A stretch of DNA of 39,874 bases from Deltaproteobacteria bacterium (GCA_015492495.1 WGEY01000109.1:1-39874); one strand, 5' to 3'. Positions 1 to 9,025 are shown, numbered from the stretch's first letter. Notes: generated from the letters alone by a model not told the origin. Numbers and translations are program-made.

Positions 1-160
1 GGGCGGGATATTTGACGGAACAGTCTTCCGCGTGGAAAAGTCTTCCGGGCAGGATGTGTCAGGTTTTTTGAAGACTCCCTAATAGCAAGCTGCGTGGCAT
101 GCAGTCGCTATGCATCTCCGAGAGCCAATCGTGGAAAGGGGCTGCCTGAGGAGGATGCAG
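1..160. other. Downstream flank of fliW, no gene seen
   Basis: This stretch follows the fliW stop codon in the direction of transcription. I see no supported gene and no clear intrinsic terminator. The short word AGTCTTC occurs near positions 22 and 49, and its inverse appears near 80, but these are too short to interpret. In related loci flagellin genes often follow csrA-fliW, but nothing here shows one. Confidence 0.4.
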
Positions 161-640
161 CTACCTTTTCTTCGATTCTTCGGTCCTTTTGAGCTCGACC
201 TCGTACCGGCAAGGGTAGTCCTCCCTGTCTATGATAAACTGTCGTGCCGTCATGTTCAGGGAGTTGAAGACGATCGGTCCTTTCAGGTTCAGGCTCATCA
301 CGCTCTTTTCCCTGTCGAAACAGACCATTACAAGGGTTACAAGGCCCTGAAGGCCGTCTGCTCCGAGTGTCTTGAGATCGGACTTGCTCAGAAAGACCCT
401 GTAGTCGGGCCTGAATGTATTGGGGTCGGTCAGCAGGAAGGCCACCATCGGATCGTCTACCGCCTGAAGCCACTTGAAGTTTCCTTCTGGATCATGGTCT
501 ATAAGTATGTACCTTCTAAGCCTTTCGAACCCGGGTATCCCGTGCACGAAGCTTATCACCTTGTCCTCGGTGATGGTGATCTCGCCGAAGCGGCTTGTAT
601 AGAACTTTATTATCTTCTGGTCCTTTGCCGTAAGGTTCAT
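161..640 (-). CDS. fliW: FliW, flagellar assembly factor and CsrA antagonist
   Basis: This 159-residue protein has the length and pattern of FliW. It includes the segment [16 protein letters not shown] near residues 35-50 and a [10 protein letters not shown] segment near 80. In the family FliW binds CsrA and flagellin, so that free FliW releases CsrA repression of flagellin translation once flagellin is exported. The ATG overlaps the csrA stop codon by four bases (ATGA), so the two proteins are probably translationally coupled and made in fixed ratio. The gene is last in the flgM-flgN-flgK-flgL-csrA-fliW unit. The TAG stop is at 161-163. Identification is firm from sequence and context. Confidence 0.95.
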   Translation of the reverse strand: MNLTAKDQKIIKFYTSRFGEITITEDKVISFVHGIPGFERLRRYILIDHDPEGNFKWLQAVDDPMVAFLLTDPNTFRPDYRVFLSKSDLKTLGADGLQGLVTLVMVCFDREKSVMSLNLKGPIVFNSLNMTARQFIIDREDYPCRYEVELKRTEESKKR

Positions 641-867
641 CTGTCACTCACCTTGCCGATGGCGTCCGCTATGTCGTCCGGCATCAGGGTTGCCGCGGAC
701 TTGTTCTCCTGCTGAATTTTAAGGTATATCTCTTCGCGATGGACGGATTTGTCAAGCGGGGCCTCTATGCCCAGCTTTATCTGGTTATCCCTCACCGATA
801 CGACGACGACCCTCACATCGTCGCCGATCCTGATGGCTTCCCCCGACTTCCTTGTCAGTACCAACAT
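637..867 (-). CDS. csrA: CsrA, global translational regulator
   Basis: A 76-residue protein beginning [17 protein letters not shown], the canonical CsrA start, with the conserved RNA-contact region VHREEIY near residues 42-48. CsrA dimers bind ANGGA motifs in mRNA leaders and block ribosome access; in flagellar loci the main target is flagellin mRNA. It is a little longer than the typical 61-75 residues because of a polar C-terminal tail. The gene starts 36 bases after flgL and overlaps fliW by four bases. Its own Shine-Dalgarno region (872-878) contains an AGGGA word that would fit a CsrA site, so self-regulation is possible but unproven. Confidence 0.97.
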   Translation of the reverse strand: MLVLTRKSGEAIRIGDDVRVVVVSVRDNQIKLGIEAPLDKSVHREEIYLKIQQENKSAATLMPDDIADAIGKVSDR

Positions 868-871
868 AACG

Positions 872-879
872 CCCTCCCT
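872..879 (-). promoter_or_regulatory. csrA ribosome-binding site overlapping an ANGGA word
   Basis: Read on the minus strand, the csrA leader contains AGGGAGGG, ending four bases before the ATG at 867. This is a strong ribosome-binding site. It also contains AGGGA, which matches the ANGGA core recognised by CsrA. The overlap is what direct autorepression would need. Only one GGA is present in the short leader and I see no clear hairpin presenting it, so the regulatory reading is inference. Confidence 0.45.
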
Positions 880-903
880 GGCCTATTTTTTTGATGATTT
901 ACA

Positions 904-1782
904 TCAGACCTTGAACAGACTCAAATCAAACACCCTTGACGCCGATGTCATGGCGGCCTCGAGCGCCACCTGCCTTTTCGACATCTCGGAGATGACCTCG
1001 GTCACATCGGCATCCTCCATGCCGGACAGGACCACGCGCAGGTCTATCTGCGAGTTTTCGAGATCCTCCTTCGTGGCGTTCAACCGCTGGACCCTGCCGC
1101 CGAGGTCGGATACCGCGGTCGCTACCTGATCAAAGGCCGTATCGAGCCGCCCCACGGCCGTCTTTATCCCGTCCGTATCATCGGAGTTGAGCGCGGTTAT
1201 CAGATCCGACATGACCTGAAATACGTCTATTCCGCCGCCTGTTCCCTTCAGCACCTCTCCGCCGTTTATGCCCACGGTTATGGTCTTGTTCTGTTCTACC
1301 TGTATCGCATACTCTCCGGTGTCGCCCGAGTAGTTGCCAGAGGAGTCGAAGGGTGCCGTACCGTTCTTATAGCCTGCGAAGATGTAGTCGCCCTGAAAGT
1401 TCTGATTGCCGAGGCTCACAAGCTCATCGAACATCTGTGAGACCTCGAAGGCGGCGTTAAGCCTCGATCTGGCGTCTGCGGTGCCGGTTGCCTGGACAAC
1501 GGCCACCTCCTTGGCCCTTATGAGCACATCCTTGACCCTCTCAAGAGCGGACTCTGCGACAGAGAGGTATGCAAGGCCTGAATCGATATTCCTTATGTAC
1601 TGTTCGTAGGATGAAAGTATGGTCCGCGTACCCAAAATTCTACCGACATTTACGGGATCGTCTGAAAGGGTGTTTACAGACTTGCCTGTGGAAAGCTGCT
1701 TGTGGAGATCGAAGAGGGTCTCCTGATGCTTCCTTATGTCGTTCAGGTACGTGTTGAATATTATGCTTTCCGTTATCCTCAT
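904..1782 (-). CDS. flgL: FlgL, hook-filament junction protein (HAP3)
   Basis: A 292-residue flagellin-superfamily protein. The N-terminal D0/D1 helix region carries LSTGKSVNTLSDDP near residues 30-43, and the C-terminal D0 helix ends MTSASRVFDLSLFKV. FlgL forms the second junction layer between hook and filament, next to FlgK, and is exported by the flagellar type III apparatus with the FlgN chaperone. The start is ATG at 1782 with GGGGGA about six bases upstream. It lies 17 bases after flgK. The middle domain is short, as usual for FlgL in this group. No damage is visible. Confidence 0.95.
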   Translation of the reverse strand: MRITESIIFNTYLNDIRKHQETLFDLHKQLSTGKSVNTLSDDPVNVGRILGTRTILSSYEQYIRNIDSGLAYLSVAESALERVKDVLIRAKEVAVVQATGTADARSRLNAAFEVSQMFDELVSLGNQNFQGDYIFAGYKNGTAPFDSSGNYSGDTGEYAIQVEQNKTITVGINGGEVLKGTGGGIDVFQVMSDLITALNSDDTDGIKTAVGRLDTAFDQVATAVSDLGGRVQRLNATKEDLENSQIDLRVVLSGMEDADVTEVISEMSKRQVALEAAMTSASRVFDLSLFKV

Positions 1783-1799
1783 TGGATTCCCCCAGCATA

Positions 1800-3446
1800 C
1801 TACTTTATGTCCAGCAGCGTCCGGAACATTTCATCGGCCACCGTGAGCACCCTGGCAGCAGCCTCGAAGGACCTCTGCAGCTTTATAAGCTCCACGGCCT
1901 CCTCCTCAAGCGAAACACCGGAGGTTGATTCGCGGTTGACCTCGAGCTGCTGGAGGTAGGTTTGCTGCGATTCCGTATTCAGAGATGCCGTGTTCGAGGC
2001 GACACCGACCTCGGTAAGTATTCCATTGTAGAAGTCATTGAATGTTCCGTTGTTTATTATCTTGGAATCCTTTAGGGCGGCAAGTGCAAGCGCGTTCCTG
2101 TTGTCGCCAGGCAGTGCGGCGGAGTCCGTGGCCGCCGCGACTTTATCCGTATCGGTTACTGCAACGTCTATGTTCCTTGCGGTGTCCTTCGTGGCACTGA
2201 CGGAAAACACGTCACCGGTGGCCGGGGATGACGTCACGTCGCTTATCGTGACGCTCATTCCGTCGAAGGTGATGGCGCTCCCGGATGTGTACGTTCCGCC
2301 AGCTATGACCACCTGTCCAGTGTCGACGTTGACCACGGTGTAGGTGGTGGAGCTGCTGAACCTCACCTCATAGTCATTAAGCGTGAGGGCGCTCAGGTCT
2401 GTTATTGCGGTTGTGCTCACCTGTGCTCCACCGGTATTCGCATCGTCAGCGCTACCGGTGACCTGGAGACCCGAAAAAAAGTCATTCCCGGTGGACGAAT
2501 CAAGTCCGTACCCAGCGCGGTGCTGGATGTTTACCTCCTTTATCAGCGAGGCCGCAAGCAGATTGAGGTCATCCAGCGTCTCGACGATCTGGTCCCTGCC
2601 CTCTACAAGCCCCTTTATCTTGCCGCCCGTTAGCCTGTCGGTAAGGTCGACGTCACCGCTGAGTATCTTGTAGGTGCCCGAGGTCAGATCAGGTGCTACA
2701 AGGCTTATCTCCGTCACATCCGTGCCCGCGACAAGCTTGACACCGCTGCCTATAAGCACACTCACCTCGCCCCTCTCGTCCTGATACGTGGATATGTCGA
2801 CTATCTCTGCTAGCTCGCTCAAAAACTTGTCCCTTTCATCCAGGAGATCATTGGGGTTCAGGTTCTTGGCCTCTATGAAACTTATCTCGTTGTTTATGTC
2901 CGCAATACTCTGGGCGAGCTGGTTCACGCGGTCCACCAGGCCATCGAGCTCCTCCTCTATGCTGCTCAGGTTGTGTCTGATCCGGCTGTCCACGTTGTTG
3001 AAGGCATCGACGAGCACCGCTGCGCTGGAAAGAAGCGACACCCGCTCGGAAGAGGATGATGGGTCGCTGGAAAGGTCCTGAAAACTGTTGAACAGGCCGT
3101 CGAGCGCAGCCGAAAGGCCGGTGGTTTCATCAAGATCGTTCAGTATCCCCTCGATATTCTGCAGTACCGAGCTCTTAGAGTTAAAGTATTCGTACCCGGA
3201 CTTGGCGTCCCTGAGCGCGACATCGAGGTAACGGTCATAGATCCTTTCGACATCGGCTATCTTTACACCGCGCCCATAGAGCAGCCCGCCGTACTCCGTA
3301 GCCTCCATTGGTTCGAAGACGGCCCTCTGGCGTGTATACCCTTCGTTGTTGGCGTTGGCAATATTGTGAGATACAACACTTACTGCCTTCTGCGTCGACA
3401 GTAACGCACTCTTTGCTATGGATAAAGCTGTGGTTATATCGGCCAC
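1800..3446 (-). CDS. flgK: FlgK, hook-associated protein 1
   Basis: A 548-residue hook-filament junction protein. The N-terminal rod/hook-family motif NIANANNEGYTRQR lies near residues 28-41. A long coiled-coil segment with LNPNDLLDERDKFLSELAEI lies near 195-215. The C-terminus has the heptad-rich VELIKLQRSFEAAARVLTVA typical of axial proteins. The central region is Ser/Thr/Asp-rich, as expected for surface-exposed FlgK domains. The start is GTG at 3446, six bases after the flgN stop codon. FlgK is a late protein exported with the FlgN chaperone encoded immediately upstream. Confidence 0.96.
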   Translation of the reverse strand: MADITTALSIAKSALLSTQKAVSVVSHNIANANNEGYTRQRAVFEPMEATEYGGLLYGRGVKIADVERIYDRYLDVALRDAKSGYEYFNSKSSVLQNIEGILNDLDETTGLSAALDGLFNSFQDLSSDPSSSSERVSLLSSAAVLVDAFNNVDSRIRHNLSSIEEELDGLVDRVNQLAQSIADINNEISFIEAKNLNPNDLLDERDKFLSELAEIVDISTYQDERGEVSVLIGSGVKLVAGTDVTEISLVAPDLTSGTYKILSGDVDLTDRLTGGKIKGLVEGRDQIVETLDDLNLLAASLIKEVNIQHRAGYGLDSSTGNDFFSGLQVTGSADDANTGGAQVSTTAITDLSALTLNDYEVRFSSSTTYTVVNVDTGQVVIAGGTYTSGSAITFDGMSVTISDVTSSPATGDVFSVSATKDTARNIDVAVTDTDKVAAATDSAALPGDNRNALALAALKDSKIINNGTFNDFYNGILTEVGVASNTASLNTESQQTYLQQLEVNRESTSGVSLEEEAVELIKLQRSFEAAARVLTVADEMFRTLLDIK

Positions 3447-3452
3447 TTTCCG

Positions 3453-3950
3453 CTACACCCCCTCCGACAGGCGCGAACCCTTGAGCTCGAGGCTTCCCAC
3501 CCTGCCCGTCGGTTCGTAAGTATCCTTTATCAAAAGATTACCGAGAAGACCGAGCGTCTTGTTGATATTCTCAAGCGAGGTCCTCACCGCCTGACAGTTG
3601 ACCTTGTTGATCTCAAAGGCACTGTCCCTGAGCGCCTTGAGCGTATCACAAAGCCCCCTCAGTTCATCCCTCTGATCAACGGAACAAGGGATCTCCTCAA
3701 TAATGGATGCAAGGGGCGTTTCACCGCGTGACATGCCCAGCTCCTTGCATAGCCTGTCGGTCAGCTCGTCCCTTGCCCTGCCCGCCTGCTCCAGGCTGCC
3801 GAGGATACTCTCCTTGTGGACCACTACGTCGTAGAGTCCCCTGTAGTCCCTCTCGACGACCGCCCTGGTCTCACCCTGCAGGACGGCTACAAGCTCCTTG
3901 TAAAGTGATATTTCCCTTCTGAGATTTTGTGCGAGAATCTTCGTATCCAC
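3453..3950 (-). CDS. flgN: FlgN-like export chaperone for FlgK and FlgL
   Basis: A 165-residue, highly helical, soluble protein in the FlgN position between flgM and flgK. It has no signal peptide or membrane segment. The predicted helices ELVAVLQGETRAVVERDY and LEQAGRARDELTDRLCKELG match the FlgN coiled-coil fold. FlgN keeps FlgK and FlgL unfolded and delivers them to the export gate. The start is GTG at 3950. Sequence conservation in this family is weak, so the call rests on size, helical character and gene order together. Confidence 0.88.
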   Translation of the reverse strand: MDTKILAQNLRREISLYKELVAVLQGETRAVVERDYRGLYDVVVHKESILGSLEQAGRARDELTDRLCKELGMSRGETPLASIIEEIPCSVDQRDELRGLCDTLKALRDSAFEINKVNCQAVRTSLENINKTLGLLGNLLIKDTYEPTGRVGSLELKGSRLSEGV

Positions 3951-3981
3951 TGTAACAACTTCCAGTACGTTTTATTGGTGC

Positions 3982-4293
3982 TCAACGCTCCCTGTAAAGT
4001 GAATCCCTTATGGCCCTCTCCAGCATCCTTTCCGCCACCTTCTCCACATTCACCCTGTAGTTACCGCTCTTGATATCGGTCTTTAGCCTTACAACCATCT
4101 CTTCCCTGATCTCCGGAGAGGCATCGATCAGTGTATTGACCCTCTTGAGTATCTTGGCCTTCTGTGAGAGATCGACGCTGTCCGCCTGGCTGCCCGCTCT
4201 TTTAGCTCCCTTCGCTTTGCCTCCACCCTTGCCTGCAGCCTGGCCGATCTGGGTGTTACTACTTATGCCCGGTTTTTGACCGTTAATTTTCAT
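3982..4293 (-). CDS. flgM: FlgM, anti-sigma-28 factor
   Basis: About 103 residues. The first half is basic and low-complexity (PGISSNTQIGQAAGKGGGKA), which in FlgM is unstructured. The second half has the family core VDLSQKAKILKRVNTL near residues 41-56 and SGNYRVNVEKVAERMLERAI near 76-95. FlgM binds and holds FliA until the hook is complete, then is exported through the flagellar channel. An ATG at 4293 and a GTG at 4296 both sit behind AGGAGG; I prefer the ATG. The gene is first in a FliA-dependent unit, so FliA drives its own inhibitor. Confidence 0.95.
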   Translation of the reverse strand: MKINGQKPGISSNTQIGQAAGKGGGKAKGAKRAGSQADSVDLSQKAKILKRVNTLIDASPEIREEMVVRLKTDIKSGNYRVNVEKVAERMLERAIRDSLYRER

Positions 4294-4331
4294 CACAGGT
4301 CCCTCCTTAAGGTATATAGGTCACGCCATAG

Positions 4332-4359
4332 TTATCGGCACTCCCTGAAAAAAACTTTA
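4332..4359 (-). promoter_or_regulatory. Sigma-28 (FliA) promoter for flgM-N-K-L-csrA-fliW
   Basis: Read on the minus strand, this is TAAAGTTT, 12 bases, then GCCGATAA. Both boxes match the enteric FliA consensus exactly; the spacer is 12 rather than the usual 11. Predicted initiation is near 4325, about 30 bases before the flgM start, in the only sizeable gap between flgJ and flgM. Confidence 0.9.
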
Positions 4360-4444
4360 ATTCGGAACCTGTTGATTTGTCAATAGAATTTTAACAAAAC
4401 CGGGGCCTCCTCGACTCAAATCAAGGGTTATTGAACCTATAAGC

Positions 4445-4930
4445 TCATCGCTCCACGCCTCCGGCGTCTTTGCCATCATGCAGTTTGGGGGAGGCGGAAC
4501 TTTCAACCTTCCCTGAGGCCGCGTAAGGATTCGTCTCAAGTCCTTTCCGGTACTCACCGACGGCCCTGGGCAATGAGACCCGAAGGGGTCCCCCGGCCCC
4601 TGGTCTATTTACATCAATTCCTTCAAACCGGGAAAGCTGCTCCAAGAGAATCCTTCCAAGCCCAAGCCCCTCGCCGCTGGCAAGCGCCCTTGAAAGCTCC
4701 ATATCTACCATGGATGTATAGATATCCTTCTGCCTGCTTGACGGAAAGAGGTCGCTTTTCATGACGGTCTCCCTCATTATCTTGAGCATCTGGTAGATAA
4801 AGAGCGACTCGAACTCGGCCACAGCCTTTTTAAGTTCCTTTGGCGAGCCTTTCCTACTGGCATCTTCCCCGACAAGGTCCGCCTGAAAACCGCTGTTCGT
4901 CACGCCTTCGATCATAAAAAGACTCTCCAT
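4445..4930 (-). CDS. flgJ: FlgJ-type rod-binding protein, single domain
   Basis: A 161-residue protein with the rod-binding core of FlgJ: LKKAVAEFESLFIYQMLKIM near residues 32-51, followed by YTSMVDMELSRALASGEGLGLG. In the cell it caps the growing rod in the periplasm. Enteric FlgJ is about 310 residues because of an added glucosaminidase domain; here that domain is absent, so peptidoglycan opening must be done by another enzyme. Downstream of the core is a polar, Gly/Pro/Ser-rich tail. It follows flgI directly and is the last gene of the sigma-54 rod/ring unit. Confidence 0.92.
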   Translation of the reverse strand: MESLFMIEGVTNSGFQADLVGEDASRKGSPKELKKAVAEFESLFIYQMLKIMRETVMKSDLFPSSRQKDIYTSMVDMELSRALASGEGLGLGRILLEQLSRFEGIDVNRPGAGGPLRVSLPRAVGEYRKGLETNPYAASGKVESSASPKLHDGKDAGGVER

Positions 4931-4943
4931 ATCGTGTTTCCCC

Positions 4944-6056
4944 TTATATTATCTCCAGTTCAGCCTGAAGTGCACCGGCCGCCTTTATGGCCTGCAGTAT
5001 GGCAACAAGGTCCCTCGGTGTGACACCCACGAGGTTCAGCGCCTTAACCACATCACCTAGCGTAACACTCTCCGGCAGATACACGAGCCTCGCCTTCTTT
5101 TCGGTCACATCGACCTCTTCGACGGGCTGCACCACGGTCTCGCCCTCGGAGAAGGCTCCGGGCTGGGATATCAGGTACTGCGTCTTGATCTCTATGGTTA
5201 TGTCGCCGTGGGAGACCGCAACGGCCGATATCGTGACGTTTTTGCCCATCACGACCGTACCGGTCCGCTCATTCACCACGACCTTTGATACGCTGTCGGC
5301 CTTCACATCAAGCCCCTCTATGCTTGCTATAAAGTCCACCATGTCACCGCGAAATCCAGACGGCATTTCAACCCTTATCCTGCCGCCGTCCACTGCCGTT
5401 GCGACATTCTGGCCGAGCTTCTCATTGATGGCCGTTGCCATCCTCATGGCCGTGGTAAAGTCCGGATCCCTGAGCGTGAAAACAACCTCGCGAAGCCCGT
5501 TGAGCCTAAAGGTCAGCTCTTTTTCTACCGTGGCTCCGCCGCTTATCCTGGCGGTTGTCTGGTGGTTCTTGGTCACACTTGTCCCACCGCCTCCCCCTGC
5601 GGAAAAGCCTCCCAATGAAACAGCTCCCTGGGCAACTGCGTAGATCCTCCCGTCGGCCCCCCTCAGGGGCGTCGCCACAAGTGTACCGCCCTGAAGGCTC
5701 TTTGCATCACCCAGGGACGATACAAGCACATCGATCTTCGTACCCGACTTGGCAAACGGCGGAAGCTCTGCGGTCACCACCACGGCGGCTGTGTTCTTGA
5801 TCCTGAGCTTTTTCGGGTCCAGCTTCATGCCCATCTTGTTTAGCATGTTGGCAATGCTCTGGTTCGTGTACACGGCACCCGTCTTGTCGCCTGTCCCGTT
5901 GAGCCCCACCACGATCCCGTAGCCCACCAGGTGGTTCGATCTTACGCCTTCCACAAAGGCTATATCCTTTATCCTCGCTCCCTCCGCAAGCCCTGAAAGG
6001 AAGAGAAGAAAGGCGACAGAGACGATGACGAGAATCTTTTTAGAACGGCCACACAT
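4944..6056 (-). CDS. flgI: FlgI, P-ring protein
   Basis: About 370 residues. I place the start at ATG 6056, where a Sec signal peptide begins (SKKILVIVSVAFLLFLSGLA) and AGGAGG lies about ten bases upstream. A longer frame to 6143 lies mainly inside flgH and is unlikely. The mature start ARIKDIAFVEGVRSNHLVGY and the NKMGMKLDPKKLRIKNTAAV segment are diagnostic for FlgI. FlgI builds the periplasmic P ring around the distal rod with the help of FlgA. The gene overlaps the end of flgH by 17 bases. Confidence 0.97.
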   Translation of the reverse strand: MCGRSKKILVIVSVAFLLFLSGLAEGARIKDIAFVEGVRSNHLVGYGIVVGLNGTGDKTGAVYTNQSIANMLNKMGMKLDPKKLRIKNTAAVVVTAELPPFAKSGTKIDVLVSSLGDAKSLQGGTLVATPLRGADGRIYAVAQGAVSLGGFSAGGGGGTSVTKNHQTTARISGGATVEKELTFRLNGLREVVFTLRDPDFTTAMRMATAINEKLGQNVATAVDGGRIRVEMPSGFRGDMVDFIASIEGLDVKADSVSKVVVNERTGTVVMGKNVTISAVAVSHGDITIEIKTQYLISQPGAFSEGETVVQPVEEVDVTEKKARLVYLPESVTLGDVVKALNLVGVTPRDLVAILQAIKAAGALQAELEII

Positions 6057-6735
6057 TGTCCAAAGCCCTCCTGAGCCATCCCGGCTTCTGTTCATCCGAC
6101 AGAATGCCCTTACCTGAGTACTCGAGCCTTGCATCCGAGACATAGGTTGAGAGTATGGTGTTGTTGGTACTTATATCCGCGGGCCTCACGATCCCGCTCA
6201 GCACAATATACTGGAGTTCGTTGTTCAGAAGTGACTCCTTCTTTCCCTCCACGACGAGGTTGCCGTTGGGAAGGACCTCGACCACCCTTACGGTTATAGT
6301 GGCGTTGAAGCTGCCGCTCCTCTTCGTCTTGCCCGAGCCGTCGAAGTCGGCGGCATAATCGCTCTCCACCTCCGGACTGAAGGCCTTGCCAGTACCAAGG
6401 AAGTTGGTCATCTTCATATTAAGCGGGACCCCTAGGAGCTTGCTTATGGCCAACTCCATCGAGGAGTCCCTCGATGTCGATGTTGTAGCCTCCTCGGTGG
6501 CGCTGGTCTTCTCCGAGATCACCACGGTGAGCACATCGCCCACGTTTCTCGCCCTGAAGTCCTGGAAGAGGTTGTTAATGGATGTCTCGCCCGGCCATAT
6601 CGAACCCGGGGTGGCCGGTCCAAGACTCCTCTGAACCGGCATGCTCGTAGTGTCTATCTTCCTCGGCTCAGGGGTAGCGCAGCCCGCCACAACACCCGCT
6701 AGTACCAGCATGCAAAAAAGTAACAGCCTTTTCAT
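6040..6735 (-). CDS. flgH: FlgH, L-ring lipoprotein
   Basis: A 231-residue outer-membrane lipoprotein. The N-terminus has a charged start, a hydrophobic stretch and the lipobox VAGC with Cys19 as the lipidation site. Conserved FlgH features are GSIWPGETSINNLFQDFRAR near residues 44-63 and NVGDVLTVVISEKTSA near 64-79. The C-terminal half carries VVEVLPNGNLVVEGKKE. FlgH forms the L ring that lets the rod pass the outer membrane, so it is direct evidence for a two-membrane cell. It begins 15 bases after flgA and overlaps flgI. Confidence 0.97.
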   Translation of the reverse strand: MKRLLLFCMLVLAGVVAGCATPEPRKIDTTSMPVQRSLGPATPGSIWPGETSINNLFQDFRARNVGDVLTVVISEKTSATEEATTSTSRDSSMELAISKLLGVPLNMKMTNFLGTGKAFSPEVESDYAADFDGSGKTKRSGSFNATITVRVVEVLPNGNLVVEGKKESLLNNELQYIVLSGIVRPADISTNNTILSTYVSDARLEYSGKGILSDEQKPGWLRRALDNVWPF

Positions 6736-6750
6736 CTCAGCATCTCCGGT

Positions 6751-7449
6751 TCAAAACCTTACCAAAAGATCTCCGTTCTCGGTGACAAGGCCGAAGAGGG
6801 ATTTGCCGCCTGCGGTCCTGGCCTCTATGAAGCTGCCGGGGTACCCGTCCTCCAAGGCCGTGGCCACGGTCCTTATCCTCATGGTCCTGCTCTCGGCGAC
6901 AACTGTCACCGCCTCCCCGCGCCTTACGAGCGTTTCCGGCTCCAGATAGTTTCTCTTGATATAGCTTCCGGCGCGCACGGGTCTTCTCACCATCATGCCG
7001 ATGACCTCGTCTAGGGAGCTTACCACACCGGTTGAGAGGTCCTTCAGCTCGACCCTCTCGACCCTTACATCCCCTGGGCCAACCTTCTCATGTATCTTGA
7101 GGGTCCTGGCTGCCACCACCACATCCTTGAAGACCCTTACCCTGACGGTAGCCCACAACCTTTTTACCGCCACGCCGTCCCTGACGAGAACGACAGTGAC
7201 AGGGACCCTCCTGGCAGGTCTCACGCCGTAAGGCGCCTCGATGCGGACACCGTCGAAGTCAAGTGCTGGGTTTACCTCGCTCTTGATGGACACATCCTCT
7301 ACCTCGACAAAGGCGTCGTATTGGCGGAGGCTGTCTGTGATGTAGTCCCTGATCTCGGCAACGATCCGCCCATCCCCTGCCGCCGCGTTGACGCAAAGGA
7401 CGACCAGTGCGATCATGACTATGGATATGGTTCCTGCAAGCCTTGCCAC
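6751..7449 (-). CDS. flgA: FlgA, P-ring assembly chaperone
   Basis: A 232-residue periplasmic protein with an N-terminal signal sequence (LAGTISIVMIALVVLCVNAAA). The C-terminal half contains an SAF-type domain: AARTLKIHEKVGPGDVRVER, IGMMVRRPVRAGSYIKRNYL and VRRGEAVTVVAESRTMRIRT. FlgA binds FlgI and promotes P-ring polymerisation. The start is GTG at 7449 behind AAGGGGGAG. It lies between flgG and flgH, a common arrangement outside the enteric bacteria. It is a normal full-length gene. Confidence 0.95.
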   Translation of the reverse strand: MARLAGTISIVMIALVVLCVNAAAGDGRIVAEIRDYITDSLRQYDAFVEVEDVSIKSEVNPALDFDGVRIEAPYGVRPARRVPVTVVLVRDGVAVKRLWATVRVRVFKDVVVAARTLKIHEKVGPGDVRVERVELKDLSTGVVSSLDEVIGMMVRRPVRAGSYIKRNYLEPETLVRRGEAVTVVAESRTMRIRTVATALEDGYPGSFIEARTAGGKSLFGLVTENGDLLVRF

Positions 7450-7459
7450 ATTCTCCCCC

Positions 7460-8248
7460 TTACCTCTTGAGCGAGTTTATGTTCCTGAGCATATCATCCG
7501 TTGTCTGTATGGCCTTGGAGTTGAGCTCGTACGCCCTCTGGGAGACGATCATGTTGACCATCTCCTCGACTACGTTTACGTTGGACATCTCGAGGTAACC
7601 CTGCGCTATGGTGCCGGCACCTTCGGTGCCTGGAACCACGCTCACCGCGTCTCCAGAGGCCTGCGTGGCAAGGTAAAGGTTCTTTCCTATGGCCTTGAGA
7701 CCTGCGGGGTTCACGAACCTGCCGAGCTCTATATTGCCGACCTCCGTGGGTGTCGACACGCCCGGCTGGGTCACGGACACGATGCCGTCTGAGCTTATGG
7801 TTATGGTGAGCGCGTCGATGGGTATGGTGATCTGGGGCTCTATCGTATACCCGTCCGAGGTCACGAGGTTTCCCTCGCTGTCCACCTTCAACTCACCGTT
7901 TCTCGTATAGGCTATCTCTCCATCCGGCAGGGTGACCTGAAAAAAGCCGTCGCCTTCTATGGCCAGATCAAGCGGGTTCTGCGTCTGCTGGAAGTTACCC
8001 TGGCTGAAGAGCCTGTTTGTGGCAACGACCCTGACCCCCTGCCCCACCTGGAGCCCGGTGGGAAGCATGGTGGATGGCGACGAAGACGCGCCCGGAGACT
8101 TTATCTCCTGGTAGAGAAGGTCCTGGTAATCGACCCTGCTCTTTTTAAAGCCCGACGTGTTTATGTTAGCCAGGTTGTGGGCTATCACGTCTATCCTGAA
8201 CTGCTGAGCCTCCATCCCTGTTGATGCCGTCCACAAAGCCCTTATCAT
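7460..8248 (-). CDS. flgG: FlgG, distal rod protein
   Basis: A 262-residue axial protein of typical FlgG length. The N-terminal motif [20 protein letters not shown] lies near residues 28-47. The central [18 protein letters not shown] and the C-terminal [20 protein letters not shown] are near-consensus. FlgG makes the distal rod inside the L and P rings and is exported by the flagellar type III system without a Sec signal. The start is ATG at 8248 behind GGGAGG. It follows flgF by 37 bases in the sigma-54 unit. Confidence 0.98.
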   Translation of the reverse strand: MIRALWTASTGMEAQQFRIDVIAHNLANINTSGFKKSRVDYQDLLYQEIKSPGASSSPSTMLPTGLQVGQGVRVVATNRLFSQGNFQQTQNPLDLAIEGDGFFQVTLPDGEIAYTRNGELKVDSEGNLVTSDGYTIEPQITIPIDALTITISSDGIVSVTQPGVSTPTEVGNIELGRFVNPAGLKAIGKNLYLATQASGDAVSVVPGTEGAGTIAQGYLEMSNVNVVEEMVNMIVSQRAYELNSKAIQTTDDMLRNINSLKR

Positions 8249-8285
8249 TGCAAACCTCCCTCGACTTTACCTGAAATAGTCGTTG

Positions 8286-8990
8286 TTAAAACCCGGCCAC
8301 GTCTTTTATGGCCTTTTTGGTCATTTCATCCAGGGTCTGGATCATCTTGGTCTGTGTCTCGTATCTCCTCATGACCTCGATCATGGTGGCCATCTCCCTT
8401 ACAGGGTTGACGTTAGATGACTCGACATAGCCCTGAAGAACCCGCACCCCGGCGCCAAGCACGCCATCTACCACATCCGCATCATCCACTCTGAAAAAGC
8501 TTCCTTCCCTTCTTACGTCGGCGCCATCGGCAAAGGAGACAACCTTGAGCCTGCCGAACAAGGCCCTGTCACTGGCGACGTATCCGTCTTCATCTATGGT
8601 CACACTCGGACCTAAGACGCGTATCTCACCCTGCTCGCCCAAGACCGGATACCCATCCTGTGTCACGAGGGTCCCGTCCGGGTCGAGCGTGAAGCTTCCC
8701 TGCCTTGTGTAACGCTCACCCCACGGGGTTTTCACAACAAAAAACCCCTTTCCCTGTATGGCTACATCGAGCGGATTCCCGCTGTTTCTGAAGGCACCCT
8801 GAGACAGGTCAATATCCACGCCGCTCTCCACCGGATAGGTCCTGACCATATCGGAGAGGATGGTCTCGAAAAGAGGACTCTCTCTTTTGAACCCGGTGGT
8901 ATCGGCGTTGGCGATATTATAGGTGGTGACATCAAGCCTTCTTTCCTGCATCATGACGCCCGAAAGCGCTACGTATATCGCTCTGTCCAT
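8286..8990 (-). CDS. flgF: FlgF, proximal rod protein
   Basis: About 234 residues. I choose ATG 8990 (MDRAIYVALSG) because GGAGG lies six bases upstream. The longer GTG frame from 9014 would begin at the predicted transcription start itself. The motif NIANADTTGFKRES lies near residues 25-38; later come LDVAIQGKGFFVVKTPWGER and MATMIEVMRRYETQTKMIQ. FlgF is a proximal-rod subunit exported early. It is the first gene of flgF-G-A-H-I-J and sits 25 bases from the predicted sigma-54 start. Confidence 0.96.
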   Translation of the reverse strand: MDRAIYVALSGVMMQERRLDVTTYNIANADTTGFKRESPLFETILSDMVRTYPVESGVDIDLSQGAFRNSGNPLDVAIQGKGFFVVKTPWGERYTRQGSFTLDPDGTLVTQDGYPVLGEQGEIRVLGPSVTIDEDGYVASDRALFGRLKVVSFADGADVRREGSFFRVDDADVVDGVLGAGVRVLQGYVESSNVNPVREMATMIEVMRRYETQTKMIQTLDEMTKKAIKDVAGF

Positions 8991-9025
8991 ATCTGCCTCC
9001 TGTACGCACAACACTTAATATGATA

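Noticed and set aside
108-473. 121-codon minus-strand frame overlapping fliW
   Set aside because: It overlaps fliW on the same strand in another frame and has no independent ribosome-binding site or motif.
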